Source of the DNA: Symsagittifera roscoffensis
Taxonomy: Eukaryota; Xenacoelomorpha; Acoela; Convolutidae
Reading direction: 5' to 3'
NCBI RefSeq assembly: GCF_963678635.1
Contig: NC_087063.1
Location: 41,740,759-41,804,758 of the forward strand
Length of the DNA stretch: 64,000 nucleotides
Each line of letters begins with the position of its first letter. Position 1 is the stretch's first letter. Shown piece after piece: positions 1-14,000 of the stretch. The notes under the pieces are model-generated. The model made no database searches, had not been told where the DNA came from, and saw nothing but the letters and a program-made list of their open reading frames with translations. Position numbers and translations under genes: made by a program.

Positions 1-81
1 AATCAGTTGCAATGAAATCGGTTCATTGGCGACAGCTAGGAGGTGTTTTCAGTGGTGACAGTTACCCATCTAATTTTTCAG
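1..81 (+). other. 3' end of upstream intron
   Basis: Ends in a TTTTTCAG acceptor before exon 1. An open frame runs through from position 12 but there is no signal peptide, and the domain homology begins at 82, so I read this as intron and the gene as starting upstream. Confidence 0.6.
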
Positions 82-384
82 TGCCAGAAAAACCAGTCTT
101 CAGCAATCTAGCAGGAGGACAAATCACCGGAACCTCAATAAACAGCATAGTTGTGGCTGCAGTCACGACACCAGTAACTGCCGAGAATACGGGAACGATG
201 GGAAACTATAAGCTAACTTCGGCAGACGGAACTGCTGCTCCGGACCCTGCAGCACCAGCTGTGGACATGACCGTATCTGGACTGACAGCGGGAACGAGCT
301 ATGATTTACTATTTGTGAACGAACTTACACTGTGTGGCTCGCCCACTGACAGTGCAGAAACTGCAGTTGCGGATGTCTGCACAC
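82..384 (+). CDS. FN3 exon 1 (class X domain)
   Basis: 101 codons, phase 1 to phase 1. Contains the conserved GLTAGTSYD turn and the two class X cysteines (LTLC and the terminal DVCT). Close to exons 3 and 8 in sequence. The donor CAC|GTAAG is one of two copies made by a transposon insertion immediately downstream; only this copy can work because reading on meets a stop at about 405. Confidence 0.88.
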
Positions 385-3300
385 GTAAGCAGCAGGGGCG
401 GATCTAGGATTTTCTCGAGAGGGGGCAGATTTTCAAAAAAATTTCGAAATTTTGCCGACCTTTTTTTTAGGTCGACCGAATTGATTTTTCGAGCTCTCCC
501 CCTACGCACAGTTTAGTCCCTGTTTTAGCCAAAGTTTCTGCGCCGCAGGCAAAATTTTGAAAAAACAGTCCAAAAAAGGCGCTTTTGGCACTTTTTGGAA
601 AATTTTGACCACAAAGTTGCGTTTTTTTGGCGCGAGCCCTCAAAATTAGTATATATTGGCTCCGAAGGCGCCTTTAGAAAAATTTTAGCGTCGGTCGGCC
701 AAAAATGGATTTCTTGAAAAGTACCAAAGGGGGGACTTTTTGGGTCGGCAAGGGGTCGAATCCCTGAGGAGAGGGGGAGGCGTCCGCCCCCCTTCCCCCT
801 AAATCCGCCCCTGCACGTAAGTATTGTTCATTTCAATCTGTTCATCTCCTCGATAGCTTTCCAAGGGAATGGAAAGCGCGGATCTAAGCATGAATAAATA
901 AGGGGTAAAAATTGACTGAAAAGCAAAATTGGAGTGCAAAACTTTCACCGGAAACACAGTGTGATAAAAATGGCCTCAAAATTTATAAATTTTACAATTT
1001 TTTAAGTTTTGTATATTTTAGGTACCGTAGTTTGTGGCTAGAACACGAAATTGTTGGCAGTTTCTAGGTTCAAAATCCAGCAGTTATTGTTTTTGTAAAC
1101 ATATCATATCGTTGGTATAATTGACTGTTTTTGAGTTCAGAAACTCACGGATGAGTGATTAGTTGGCCGGCTGAAATCACAAAGCTCGTGCAAGTTTTAA
1201 AATCTCTTTTTTTTTCAGACCCAGACAAGCCAGTAATTGCAACTACGGTTTCGACATTGAATACAATTGTGATCAACGGTTCTGGAATAACGACCTCCCC
1301 TGCTACAAACTTCGACAAGTTTTCCGTAACGGCAATCACACCCGATTCCAGCCCGGCATTCAATCGTACTGTCACTGGTTCTTTCGCTACCACGGGTGAC
1401 CTTGAAATAACTGGTCTGGCTTCGGGAACCCAGTACACTATTGATGTTGTGACGGAAGTGGGATCGGGTACCACCCCTTGCGCGAATCCTAGTTCAATAG
1501 ACAGTGCTGTTGAGCAGATTACAGTTTGCACACGTAAGTTGATTTCCTTTGTACTGATTTTGGAACCTGCGAAGCGCAAGGCGTCTACAATCAGATCCGA
1601 TGGTGAGTTTTAATCTGTTCCCGGAAAACAGGCAAGAGAATTGGACTCAATTCTTTCCAAAATGTCTTTTCTCCAAACTACCAATTTTTTATGTTCGGTC
1701 AATAAATATTATGGATTATTTATTTGAGTTTACTAGTCTAAAATTCTAATTGTTTTTCTTCAGCGCCTGGTGCTCCTGAATTCACCAATTTGGCAGGTGG
1801 TCAGGTAGTTGGAGCCACAAATGACAGCATTGAAGTGAACGCTCAGACAACTGCGGTGTCAGTGACCGGAGGAGTCATGGGTCAGTACAGTCTGGCCACA
1901 ATCACCCCAACTCCCACCGGGTTTACATTCCCAGCTGACACTGCCAACAACGCAAAGATGACAATCGGAAATCTGGAAGCAGGAACAAGTTATGACTTGA
2001 GCTTCGTGAATGTTCTGACCTTGTGCACAGTTGAGACGAATAGTACTGCCACAGACGTTACAGATGTTTGCACGAGTAAGTTTTTAAGGCGGAAAAAAAT
2101 GAGAACGTAAATAAAACAGGGCAAAAATAAATCAGAATAGTTTCAGGGCAGCGCAGGCATTCAATTCTTATCATTAGGCCTAAATAAATCAGTTTTCGTC
2201 GGAGTCAGATCTTTGGAGTCGGACTTTTTACTGGAGTCTAGTCTTTTAGCATGGTGAACTTCTTTCGACATCTTTAAAATTTATGGACTCGTTTTAGTAT
2301 TCCAATGATAATGCTCTTGTCATTTCGAATGAAAATTGCTATTCATTAATTAAAGAACAAAGGCTTGGTGTCAATTATATACCAAGCGGTTTGATATGCC
2401 AACAATTGATTTGGCTTTTTAAATGGGGTTTTAACTCAAGCAATTGGGGCAAATTTAAGTATTAGAAAACTGAATAAAAATATAAAACTGAAAAACACTT
2501 TAAATAGGATTTCAAACAGGAAATTATGGTTCGTTAATACTTATCGATAAAATTTCTGAAAATGAACATATGATCTGCTTTCACGGTTTAAAGATTTCAA
2601 ACCAAAATATGTCTCTATCTATTTGTGTTTTCTATTTTAGAGCCAGACGTACCAGTTTTGGCTACTGTCGTTTCAACTACCACCAGCATCATCATCAACG
2701 GAAGTGGAGTCTCAACTCCTGGAAGTTCCAATTTTGATAAATTCTCTGTGACTGCCATCTTGCCTGATTCCAGTCCAACGTTCAACCGTGCAACTACGGG
2801 TTCATTCACCACTGCTGGTGACCTTGAAATTACTGGTCTAAGTCCCGGTGTCCAGTACACGATCGATGTTGTGACTGAAGTAGGGTCGGGCACTACGCCT
2901 TGTTCCAATCCATCTACAGTTGACAGTGATGTATACCAGTTCACTTTTTGCACACGTAAGTTGAAAATATCATGCAATCACGTACTTGATATGGCACAAC
3001 CCATCAGTTGCATCGCATTGTTAATATAATTGTAGCTTATCTAAGTTGGCTTTTTAAAAACTTGAGCGAATAAATTTTTTGGTTTACGTGGAATAAATGA
3101 CCTATTGCTAGGCTTTATCCATTGAGTGTCCCTGAAACTGGATAATTAATTTGCAGCTAAAAAATAGGGTTTAAAAACATGCAATTTGATCACCTTAGGA
3201 TCTGACTCACAGTTTCTGTGGTTGTCGAATCTGGACAACTTAATATATTTGACATTTAAGAAAGAAGCTAGCTTACACTGAACGATGATCAACGTCTGAG

Positions 3301-6300
3301 TTATTTTAGAACCACAAGAACCGGATGTCTCTGCAGTTACAACTTTCACTGAAACCGAGACTTCGATTCAAATACAAGGATCCGGGGGAGCTTTCGCTGC
3401 CCAGGGTACAGGAAGCCTGGACAAGATCTATTTTGGAGCATCCAGTCCAGCTGGTGGTGCTAACTCGGATGGGTTGTTGGATCTTAATGTTGACTTTAAT
3501 GTAACTTCTCTTCCAACGCCAGGAACCAAATACAATTTGACCTTTTTCGGACATATCACGTGCGGAGGCAGGAATAGCAGTGACGCTGCAACTCTGGTCG
3601 ACCTTTGCACGCGTAAATGTTTTGTAGATTTGCATTCAATTAACGGTACATCCCTCTAGTTTAATTCATATAATTTTTGATATATGATGAAAATTATTGA
3701 CTTCAAGAATTTTTTGACATACATTTTGCTCCTTATTTTGAAAACAAGATTTTTATACCAATTTTTTATCGCCTCTTAAATATCGAACTGAAAATTGTTG
3801 AACTTAAAATAGTAAAGGTACAGATTAATCCTCTGGCGTCGTAACTTCAAAAAATGCTTTATTTGCAGAACCGGAAGCCCCTAACGTGATAAATGCCACT
3901 GTGACAAATGGCACTCTGAAAGTCCTCGGATCCAAGGTGTCGGTCACTAATGGTGAAATTGAGAAGTTCAACATAGTTGGAGTTGCTCCGAATCCAGGCA
4001 CCTGGGCGTCGGCAGGAGCTGTAAATGCCGGGCCGTCCGAAACTACAGATATCACGATAACAGGCCTCGAAGCTGGAACCCAGCATACGATTGATGTCCA
4101 GTCGCTCTTGAGCACTGCCACCGGTTGTTTGAATGGAGAGATTTCAAGCGAAAGCAGTTCCCACAAAGTTTGCACAAGTTGGTTCAAAACTGAAGTAGTA
4201 GATACTTATAAAGATTCATTATTTACTTCTCAGGCTTTTGATTTTCCTATGTTTATCAATAGTGTTGCTTAGATAAGAAAAAAAGCAGTAAAATAGGAAT
4301 CCCAATATTGTTCCATGTCGCCATTTGTACACGTTTCATGAGGTTGTTTTTACCGATAAAAGTTTTCAGCTCCAGCAATCCCGACAATTGGGTTGAATGC
4401 GACTCAATATACGAATCAAATTCAAATCGATACAGTCGCTGTCTCCGAAGGAAGCTACGACACTTTTGTCGCAAGTGTAGACCCTGCACCTGCCCCATTT
4501 TCGAACTCCTCCAGAACTAACCAGTCCAGTTTGCCCCTGATGTTGACCAACTTGGATCCCGCATCTACCTATTCTGTGATTGTGTATGCTGAAATAGGCA
4601 GTAAGACAGACTGTGGGATCAGTGTGAAGGGAGACTTAGTTGCTATTGGATATGAGACTGGATGTACTTGTAAGTTTTTTCCTCCAGTTTTGACAGAAAG
4701 TGAGCTACTTTCAATGATGAAATTGTGGCTTTGCTCAGACGCAGACATTTAACAATAACTCGAAGTTCTTAAAAGAGAAACCCAGTTTGTGATGTGGAAA
4801 TGTTTAGTGCCCAGCCCACCAGATTTCACCGGACCACCAGTTGTAAGCATCACCGGAACCAGCAATACTGAAATTTTGGTTGCCGCGGAGGTGAACGCTG
4901 TAACAGCTACAAGTGGACCGATGGGCCAGTATAAACTAACTGCGTTGTCACCTGACCCAGCAGCCGAAACGATCACCCCGAACCCCTCTAATAACGACAC
5001 GAATATGACAATTGGTGCCTTGTCTCCTGGTACGAGTTACAATCTCACCTTCGTGAATGTGATCACACTTTGTGGTTCACCAGCTGAGAGCCCAGTTACA
5101 GAAGTAATTGAAGTTTGCACAAGTAAGTCACTTTACCCACTTATATATATATATATATTTTCTGCAAAATCTGTTCGATATCTTTAAAATTTATGGACTC
5201 GTTTTAGTATTCCAATAATAATGCTCTTGTGATTTCGAATGAAAATTGCTATTCATTAATTAAAGAACAAAGGCTTGGTGTCAATTATATACCAAGCGGT
5301 TTGATATGCCAACAATTGATTTGGCTTTTTAAATGGGGTTTTAACTCAAGCAATTGGGGCAAATTTAAGTATTAGAAAACTGAATAAAAATATAAAACTG
5401 AAAAACACTTTAAATAGGATTTCAAACAGGAAATTATGGTTCGTTAATACTTATCGATAAAATTTCTGAAAATGAACATATGATCTGCTTTCACGGTTTA
5501 AAGATTTCAAACCAAAATATGTCTCTATCTATTTGTGTTTTCTATTTTAGAGCCAGACGTACCAGTTTTGGCTACTGTCGTTTCAACTACCACCAGCATC
5601 ATCATCAACGGAAGTGGAGTCTCAACTCCTGGAAGTTCCAATTTTGATAAATTCTCTGTGACTGCCATCTTGCCTGATTCCAGTCCAACGTTCAACCGTG
5701 CAACTACGGGTTCATTCACCACTGCTGGTGACCTTGAAATTACTGGTCTAAGTCCCGGTGTCCAGTACACGATCGATGTTGTGACTGAAGTAGGGTCGGG
5801 CACTACGCCTTGTTCCAATCCATCTACAGTTGACAGTGATGTATACCAGTTCACTTTTTGCACACGTAAGTTGAAAATATCATGCAATCACGTACTTGAT
5901 ATGGCACAACCCATCAGTTGCATCGCATTGTTAATATAATTGTAGCTTATCTAAGTTGGCTTTTTAAAAACTTGAGCGAATAAATTTTTTGGTTTACGTG
6001 GAATAAATGACCTATTGCTAGACTTTATCCATTGAGTGTCCCTGAAACTGGATAATTAATTTGCAGCTAAAAAATAGGGTTTAAAAACATGCAATTTGAT
6101 CACCTTAGGATCTGACTCACAGTTTCTGTGGTTGTCGAATCTGGACAACTTAATATATTTGACATTTAAGAAAGAAGCTAGCTTACACTGAACGATGATC
6201 AACGTCTGAGTTATTTTAGAACCACAAGAACCGGATGTCTCTGCAGTTACAACTTTCACTGAAACCGAGACTTCGATTCAAATACAAGGATCCGGGGGAG

Positions 6301-8049
6301 CTTTCGCTGCCCAGGGTACAGGAAGCCTGGACAAGATCTATTTTGGAGCATCCAGTCCAGCTGGTGGTGCTAACTCGGATGGGTTGTTGGATCTTAATGT
6401 TGACTTTAATGTAACTTCTCTTCCAACGCCAGGAACCAAATACAATTTGACCTTTTTCGGACATATCACGTGCGGAGGCAGGAATAGCAGTGACGCTGCA
6501 ACTCTGGTCGACCTTTGCACGCGTAAATGTTTTGTAGATTTGCATTCAATTAACGGTACATCCCTCTAGTTTAATTCATATAATTTTTGATATATGATGA
6601 AAATTATTGACTTCAAGAATTTTTTGACATACATTTTGCTCCTTATTTTGAAAACAAGATTTTTATACCAATTTTTTATCGCCTCTTAAATATCGAACTG
6701 AAAATTGTTGAACTTAAAATAGTAAAGGTACAGATTAATCCTCTGGCGTCGTAACTTCAAAAAATGCTTTATTTGCAGAACCGGAAGCCCCTAACGTGAT
6801 AAATGCCACTGTGACAAATGGCACTCTGAAAGTCCTCGGATCCAAGGTGTCGGTCACTAATGGTGAAATTGAGAAGTTCAACATAGTTGGAGTTGCTCCG
6901 AATCCAGGCACCTGGGCGTCGGCAGGAGCTGTAAATGCCGGGCCGTCCGAAACTACAGATATCACGATAACAGGCCTCGAAGCTGGAACCCAGCATACGA
7001 TTGATGTCCAGTCGCTCTTGAGCACTGCCACCGGTTGTTTGAATGGAGAGATTTCAAGCGAAAGCAGTTCCCACAAAGTTTGCACAAGTTGGTTCAAAAC
7101 TGAAGTAGTAGATACTTATAAAGATTCATTATTTACTTCTCAGGCTTTTGATTTTCCAATGTTTATCAATAGTGTTGCTTAGATAAGAAAAAAAGCAGTA
7201 AAATAGGAATCCCAATATTGTTCCATGTCGCCATTTGTACACGTTTCATGAGGTTGTTTTTACCGATAAAAGTTTTCAGCTCCAGCAATCCCGACAGTTG
7301 GGTTGAATGCGACTCAATATACGAATCAAATTCAAATCGATACAGTCGCTGTCTCCGAAGGAAGCTACGACACTTTTGTCGCAAGTGTAGACCCTGCACC
7401 TGCCCCATTTTCGAACTCCTCCAGAACTAACCAGTCCAGTTTGCCCCTGATGTTGACCAACTTGGATCCCGCATCTACCTATTCTGTGATTGTGTATGCT
7501 GAAATAGGCAGTAAGACAGACTGTGGGATCAGTGTGAAGGGAGACTTAGTTGCTATTGGATATGAGACTGGATGTACTTGTAAGTTTTTTCCTCCAGTTT
7601 TGACAGAAAATGAGCTACTTTCAATGATGAAATTGTGGCTTTGCTCAGACGCAGACATTTAACAATAACTCGAAGTTCTTAAAAGAGAAACCCAGTTTGT
7701 GATGTGGAAATGTTTAGTGCCCAGCCCACCAGATTTCACCGGACCACCAGTTGTAAGCATCACCGGAACCAGCAATACTGAAATTTTGGTTGCCGCGGAG
7801 GTGAACGCTGTAACAGCTACAAGTGGACCGATGGGCCAGTATAAACTAACTGCGTTGTCACCTGACCCAGCAGCCGAAACGATCACCCCGAACCCCTCTA
7901 ATAACGACACGAATATGACAATTGGTGCCTTGTCTCCTGGTACGAGTTACAATCTCACCTTCGTGAATGTGATCACACTTTGTGGTTCACCAGCTGAGAG
8001 CCCAGTTACAGAAGTAATTGAAGTTTGCACAAGTAAGTCACTTTACCCA

Positions 8050-8091
<42 letters not shown>

Positions 8092-11000
8092 CTGAAAAAT
8101 CTGTGAAATTAAATTGATTCGATTTTATTTTGTTTTGAGCACAGTTCTGTGTTTTTTTTAATTGAACTTCAGAGCGTCAAAGCATTCTTATTGTTCCAGC
8201 TTTCAAAAAAGTAACGGAATGTTTCTTTCTCCAGTTGACTTTTGAATTAACTGTTTTTCGATGGTTTTATACATTCCGAGATATAATTATGACCTGATTT
8301 GAAAATTGAATAAACTTTAACTAGAATTTTTTTCCTGTCTGAAGAGGGGTTTGAAAACTTTTAATTATCTAGAAAAATACAGTTAGCCTAAATGTTGTGA
8401 ATACACTTGCGAAACTAGTGTAATTTTACGAACCTTCTTTTTTTCAACTTAAGTCGCGAATATTGGTGCCACTTCTGGGGCACCTTTACAGCTTTTTGAT
8501 AGAATGTGCTGTGACATTGGAATAGCAATAAATTAAAACAGTTGATGCATTTTTAATTCATCAAATGAACCGAAATACTTCTGGAACTTTTATTTGGATG
8601 TTTTTTTAAAATATTTTACAATCTGAACTCACCTTTAGAGTCCTGAGAGATTTGGCGTTGCTTTACTTTTTACCAGACTAAAATCTAAGCTCACTTTGAG
8701 AACTAGTTCTGGCTTTCACTCTTCAGCACTTGGTCGTATCAATTCAAGTCCGTCTTGAGGACTGAAAATGGTTATATAGTACGCGGCATATCTCTGATTG
8801 CTTCATTTTGAATTGGATCTATGTAATGAAGCATCTCTCGTTAGCCTTGAAATGAACCCGAGATGCTCGTTTTTTTTTCCTTATGAGCTACATTTGAAAT
8901 CGTTGAATTGTCTTCTATTTAAATAGGACCCGATGCACCAATAGTGGCAACTCTCTCTTCCACCACTGATAACATCACCATTGCAGGAAGTGGAGTTTCA
9001 ACTCCAGGTGCAACCAACTTTGACCTCTACGCCGTCACCAGCATTGCCCCGGACTCAACCCCGGCCTACAATAGGGCAACCACTGGTAATAATGGTCATG
9101 TCAAAAAATTAATGCAATCGGATAGTCGAGTAGTTTTTGAACAAAAAGCCCAATCTTAGCTGCTTCAAATTTAGCCATAAAACCTCAATGAGTCTATTTG
9201 GTCTTAAAAAAACGAAATTATGTGCGGCTCAGAACGACGTAAACCATCCATGATTCACACATAGAGACATAATTAAATGTGTACTTTTTAAAATAGGGTC
9301 CAGGAACACATCTACAGATCTGGATTTGACTGGTCTGGCTAGTGGGACGGAGTTCTTGATCAAAGTGGTGACAGAAGTTGGATCGGATGGCACTGCCTGT
9401 TCGAATCCGAGTACAGTTGACAGCGAGGAGACAGATGTCGTGTATTGCACGTGTGAGTTTCATGTTTTCAATTCTGAGCAAGGCTTTATAAAGATATATG
9501 TACAACGGCTTTGCCATTAAATTTATGATTTTCGGTTTCTACTGAGCCAATAAGAATAAAAGACCCCATATATTAGGTGTGCGCTTGTTTATCTAGTGGA
9601 GAGAACATTGGCGCCGAGGGTGCTTTTGTAATCAATAATGTTGCTACCAAACGTATTTTTAGACAGTTGTTCGACGAATAAGATAAATGCTTCTCAAAAC
9701 AGTTGCTAACACGACGACCCAAGATGTATTCCTATCAAAGTAGTCGCAACGACCGATTTCTGATGCATATGACGTATTTGTAAATTTTCAAATATTGGCA
9801 TTTGATTGCAAGTTTATTAATTCTAAAAGCGATAAATGGTGCTATGGTTAGTTCAGTATATAGCGCAAAATCGTAAAATCACAAATAGTTTTAGAAGGGT
9901 GTGAAATCATTTGTTTTCAGATCCCGACGTGCCAACTGGTTTTGCTCAAGAGACTTCACTCTACGCGACAGACAACGGGATAATGAACTGGACAGTGACT
10001 AATTTCGACCACCGCATCATGAAGGAGGGAGACGCCGACTTCACCTACCTGGCCAACCAGACAGACTCATTCAATTTCTCCTCCCTCACCCCTGCCAACT
10101 GTGTGAAGGCATACTTGAAAGCTGTGTTCAACTGTTCCAACGCTCAGCAGTTCGAAAGCGAGAATGTCACTACTGATTTATGCACAGGTAATTGTTGTTG
10201 ATCAAAAGTCAAATAGTCAGTTCGAAATTTTTTCTTGAAATATATTGTTATCAAGTTTTATTTTTAAGGGCTTCCAGAAAAAAATTGAACCAAGCATTTT
10301 TTAATGAATGATAAAAAATGTGAAAAAAGATGAAATATATAATGATTGTTAAATGAATATTGTAACATATACTATGATTGAACTAAGGGCTGATCAAGAA
10401 TTTTCTCGCGATAGGGGCGGATTTTCAAAAATTTTTGTCCATCTTATTTTTTAGGCCGAACAAACTGATTTTCCTAGCACTCACAGAATATTATGAAGAT
10501 CCCATTTAGACAAACAATTTTGCGCCGCAGGCAAATTTTAGAAATAAAGGGGTCAAAAACGCCGTTTTGAGCATTTTTTGGAAAATTTTGACCAAAATAT
10601 TGCGTTTGTTTGGCTTTGGCCCCTGATTTAACCTATAGTTTGAAGGAGAAATGTATTTCAGTTTCGTTGTTTTTTTCTCTGTGAATAAATTTATTTATTT
10701 GGCATTCTTTTCAGCCCCCACTCAGGCTAACTCGACAGTTCTGGATCGGAACACGACTGCTCTTCTGATCTCATTGGATACTGTCACAGCCCACACTGAC
10801 ATAGTGTACCAAGTGCTGTACGATGAGAACGGAAACACAGCTTACACTAATGACTCAGAGGTTAATATCTTTTCATAAACCTAGAGTTGTAACTGATTTT
10901 TTTGAAATACAATCCGAGCTTAAAATTAGCCGCTTTAGGTAATAGAACTGAAATGTTCTATTTCTGCCGCAAGCTCAATTTCATTTGAAGCATACTATTT

Positions 11001-14000
11001 CAAAATCAAAATTTTTTCTTAGAATCCAAATCAACAGGGCTGGGCAATTTGCTGTATATTGCCGTTCTAGCTGTAAACCGTATTCAGCTGTCTATTTGCC
11101 GTATACAGCGCTGTATACAGCAGCTTGGAAAAATGTTTTTTTTTTGAAAAAATTTATTGAATCTCTTGAACATCATTATCTTGATCATCAACGTCACACC
11201 AGTTTTGAATCTCAGCTTGTACTTCGACTGGTTCTTTGTCATTGCGCGATATCTTGAGAATTTTTTCGAAGTTGTAACGAACAAAAAGAGTATCATTCAG
11301 ACGCTCAGCACTCAAACTTGCTCTGAGTTGACTATGAACCAGCTTGTGACGAGAAAAAGCACGTTCAACGCTGGCTTCCGAAATTGGAATTTTGAGCAGA
11401 ACGTTCGCCATTGTCTGATGAACCGGGAAACTGCTGGTGACAATTGGTATCCCAAGGACCTGATTGTCAAGAATAGTAGTGTGTTCAGTTTCAAACTGGT
11501 CAAAACGCTGTGGTGGAAGCATAGCCTGAATCCAGCTCAAACAACCAGGATCTTCCGAAGTGTACATTTTAGATAAAAACGCTAACGTGTTTGCAGGTAG
11601 ATCAAGAAAATCAACCAGAAACAAACTGATCGCACAAATTCGAGTTTTCGCGAAAATAACCCAACGCCGGGTGAACTTGTCAAGTATTTCGTTTTTCTCG
11701 TTAGCGGTAATTGATTGGTTGTCGGCCCAGTTAGTGTAGATTTTCTCAAATGAAGTGAAGACAGTCTTGACGTTCGCTTCATCTGCTTGTAAAATCATGA
11801 GTTGCACCGATATTTCCTCGAGTACGTTCACAGACTGTGTAAAAATCACCTTGTCGGAAAGGGTGCCAAGGTCTCGATCAACGCATTTTTTTATTGCGTC
11901 GTAGCGACTGTTCCAACGGACTGAGCTGTAACGCTCCAATTGATCTGTCCTAACAAGTTCGTCTACACTTGATAGAGCAATTTTCAGAACGTTAAAATTG
12001 GAGAATAAGTCGCCAATTAGCAGATTCAGCAAATGTACCACGCACCCAACATTAACGCAACGTTGTTTTTCTTGGGCAACTTGCCTCAAGGCTGCTTGCA
12101 TATTGGGCGCATTGTCGGCGACACAGGCAATAACTTTGCCCCCTGCTTCTTCAATTTTCTCGATAATTTGAAGAGTTTCTCTCGAAATGTAAGCTGCTTT
12201 TTTTTCTGCTGCAACAATACTGCTCCAATAAAAAATAGCTCCGTCGACATTGAGAATGTAACAAATATGGTGTTGTTTGGATATTCCATTCGTCCATCCA
12301 TCTAACATAAGGGAAACGAGCTTGTTCTTAAACATTACAACAGTTTTTGTTGTCCAATCTTTAGCCAACATTGTAACTCTCTCAGCAATTTTCTTCCTGC
12401 TGTACCCGCAAAAGTCAAAACCCCACTTGAAAATATTGTCTTCCACAATATCGAATGGTAACACATGGCTCGAACAACACAAAGCAATAGCTACTCGGTC
12501 AAGTTTCGGTAAAACAGGAAAGTCTCCGCTCTTTTCCGTGTAAAACTCAGTTATTTTTGGCACTTTTGCTGCGGAGCCACTCTCCGTAACAAGAAATTCG
12601 GGATGCTTATTCGTTATATGTGCTTTCAAAGAAGTACCATGAGATTTAAGATCATTAAACTTGATCTTAGCAGGGCATGATTTGCAAAACTTGAATCCAG
12701 GTTCAGTTTCCTTCGATTTATAAAACGAAAGAAATTGCGACATCCTGACGTGTAACGTATAACACCAAGCGCAAATGAGCTCTGAGCAAATATTGCTTTC
12801 TTTGTTATGCGTACGGCATACAGCCATTGGCCAAATACAGCGCTGTATACAGCCAAGCCAATTCCAGCCCTGCAAATCAAGGCCAAAGTTAATATGATAT
12901 CACAGTTGACTCCCGTGCGAGCTTTTGAAGTAGACAAATTTGCTCGAAAAAAAAAATTAGAAATGGTCCCGAATCCATAGTTTCCTTTTTGTTACACGAG
13001 AGTTGTCGGACTAATACGGATAGCCAGTTGCCGTACAAGTAGCACTCAATATTCTTAAAACACTGATTTAAGAAAGCAAATTCAAAAGTAAAGCAAATTG
13101 TTTGAAAATCAAAAAAATTGTCTTTATTACCAGTTATTTCTTCGAGAACGGACGGTTGAATTAGGTGAAAATGCGAGACTGAGTGGTAATAATAGTCCAA
13201 TTAATGTTAGTTTTGTAGTTAAATTTATGTTGGAGTTTCGTTTCATCTAGTCTGAAAAACCGAAAATTTTTTCTATACGCGAAAAAACTATACCTATAGT
13301 TGCTTCGCGTCACAAGTTTAAAGTCGAAATGGTGGAAACTTCAGACTTTTTAGATCAACTTAATTAATTTGCAATTTTTTGAAAATTGAAATTACGGAAT
13401 ATTTCAACCGATTGGGCAAATATTTGGTATAAACTGCTAAAAAAGAAGCAGTTTTGCAAAAATTTTTGAAAAGATCAGTAGTTGATCTTTTGAAAAGTTT
13501 TTGGGCCGGTTGTCGGATTATTAAAATGGTACGAAAGGGGGATCGCTGAAGATTGCCGAAATGAAGGGGGCGATAAAGGGGTCGAATTACGAGGTCCGAT
13601 ATAAAGCTTTTCGCTTAATGCGCAGCGGGTGATTTTTTTTTCGGACTAGTAGTGCTTAGAGCGTGTTAAATTTAATGAATTTAACAGTAAAGGATATCAG
13701 TTGTATTTTGAAAAACTTAAGGTGGTCTTGATTTCAACTTTTAGGAGGCGCCTGCGACTCATGTTGTGGAACCACTTCAGAGCTGTACGGGATATGACAT
13801 TGTAGTGATTCCTTTCTACAAACCGGCCAGTCCGACTGTTAAAATTCCAGGAGAAAATTTCACGCTCACAAATGAATTCACGTGTTAGTATCGCCTACAT
13901 ATTAGATATAACAATCTAATGGTGAAAGAGGTTATCAAAGCACTCGTCTGGTAATAAAGTGGTTGGTAGTTTTGATCGCACGATAATGCGTGCTCGCCGA

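Larger units (their letters stand above)
2265..5174 (+). repeat. Tandem segmental duplication, unit 1 (five exons)
   Basis: 2.91 kb unit with exons 4-8 and their introns, repeated immediately at 5175-8104. By eye I count about seven single-base differences over the unit, plus a longer TA tract in unit 2. The shared block starts near TTCGA(C/T)ATCTTTAAAAT and ends at AAATCTGT. Only one difference is coding (Ile to Val in exon 7). The unit is in frame because all its exons are phase 1-1. Confidence 0.97.
5175..8104 (+). repeat. Tandem segmental duplication, unit 2
   Basis: Second copy of the 2265-5174 unit, offset by 2,910 bp and about 20 bp longer because of the TA tract. Junction microhomology is only a few bases. 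Confidence 0.97.

Noticed and set aside
12-81. Met at position 12 as the protein start
   Set aside because: The first 23 codons are not a signal peptide and end at a typical splice acceptor; domain homology starts at 82.
2615-2977. Minus-strand open frames over FN3 exons (also 5525-5887, 3306-3635, 48471-48770 and others)
   Set aside because: They mirror the plus-strand exons, have no recognisable domain and recur only because the exons lack stops on both strands.
12744-12875. Longer hAT transposase starting at 12875
   Set aside because: That start lies at the element edge in its flanking duplication and is not an ATG; Mets at 12743 or 12827 are more likely.
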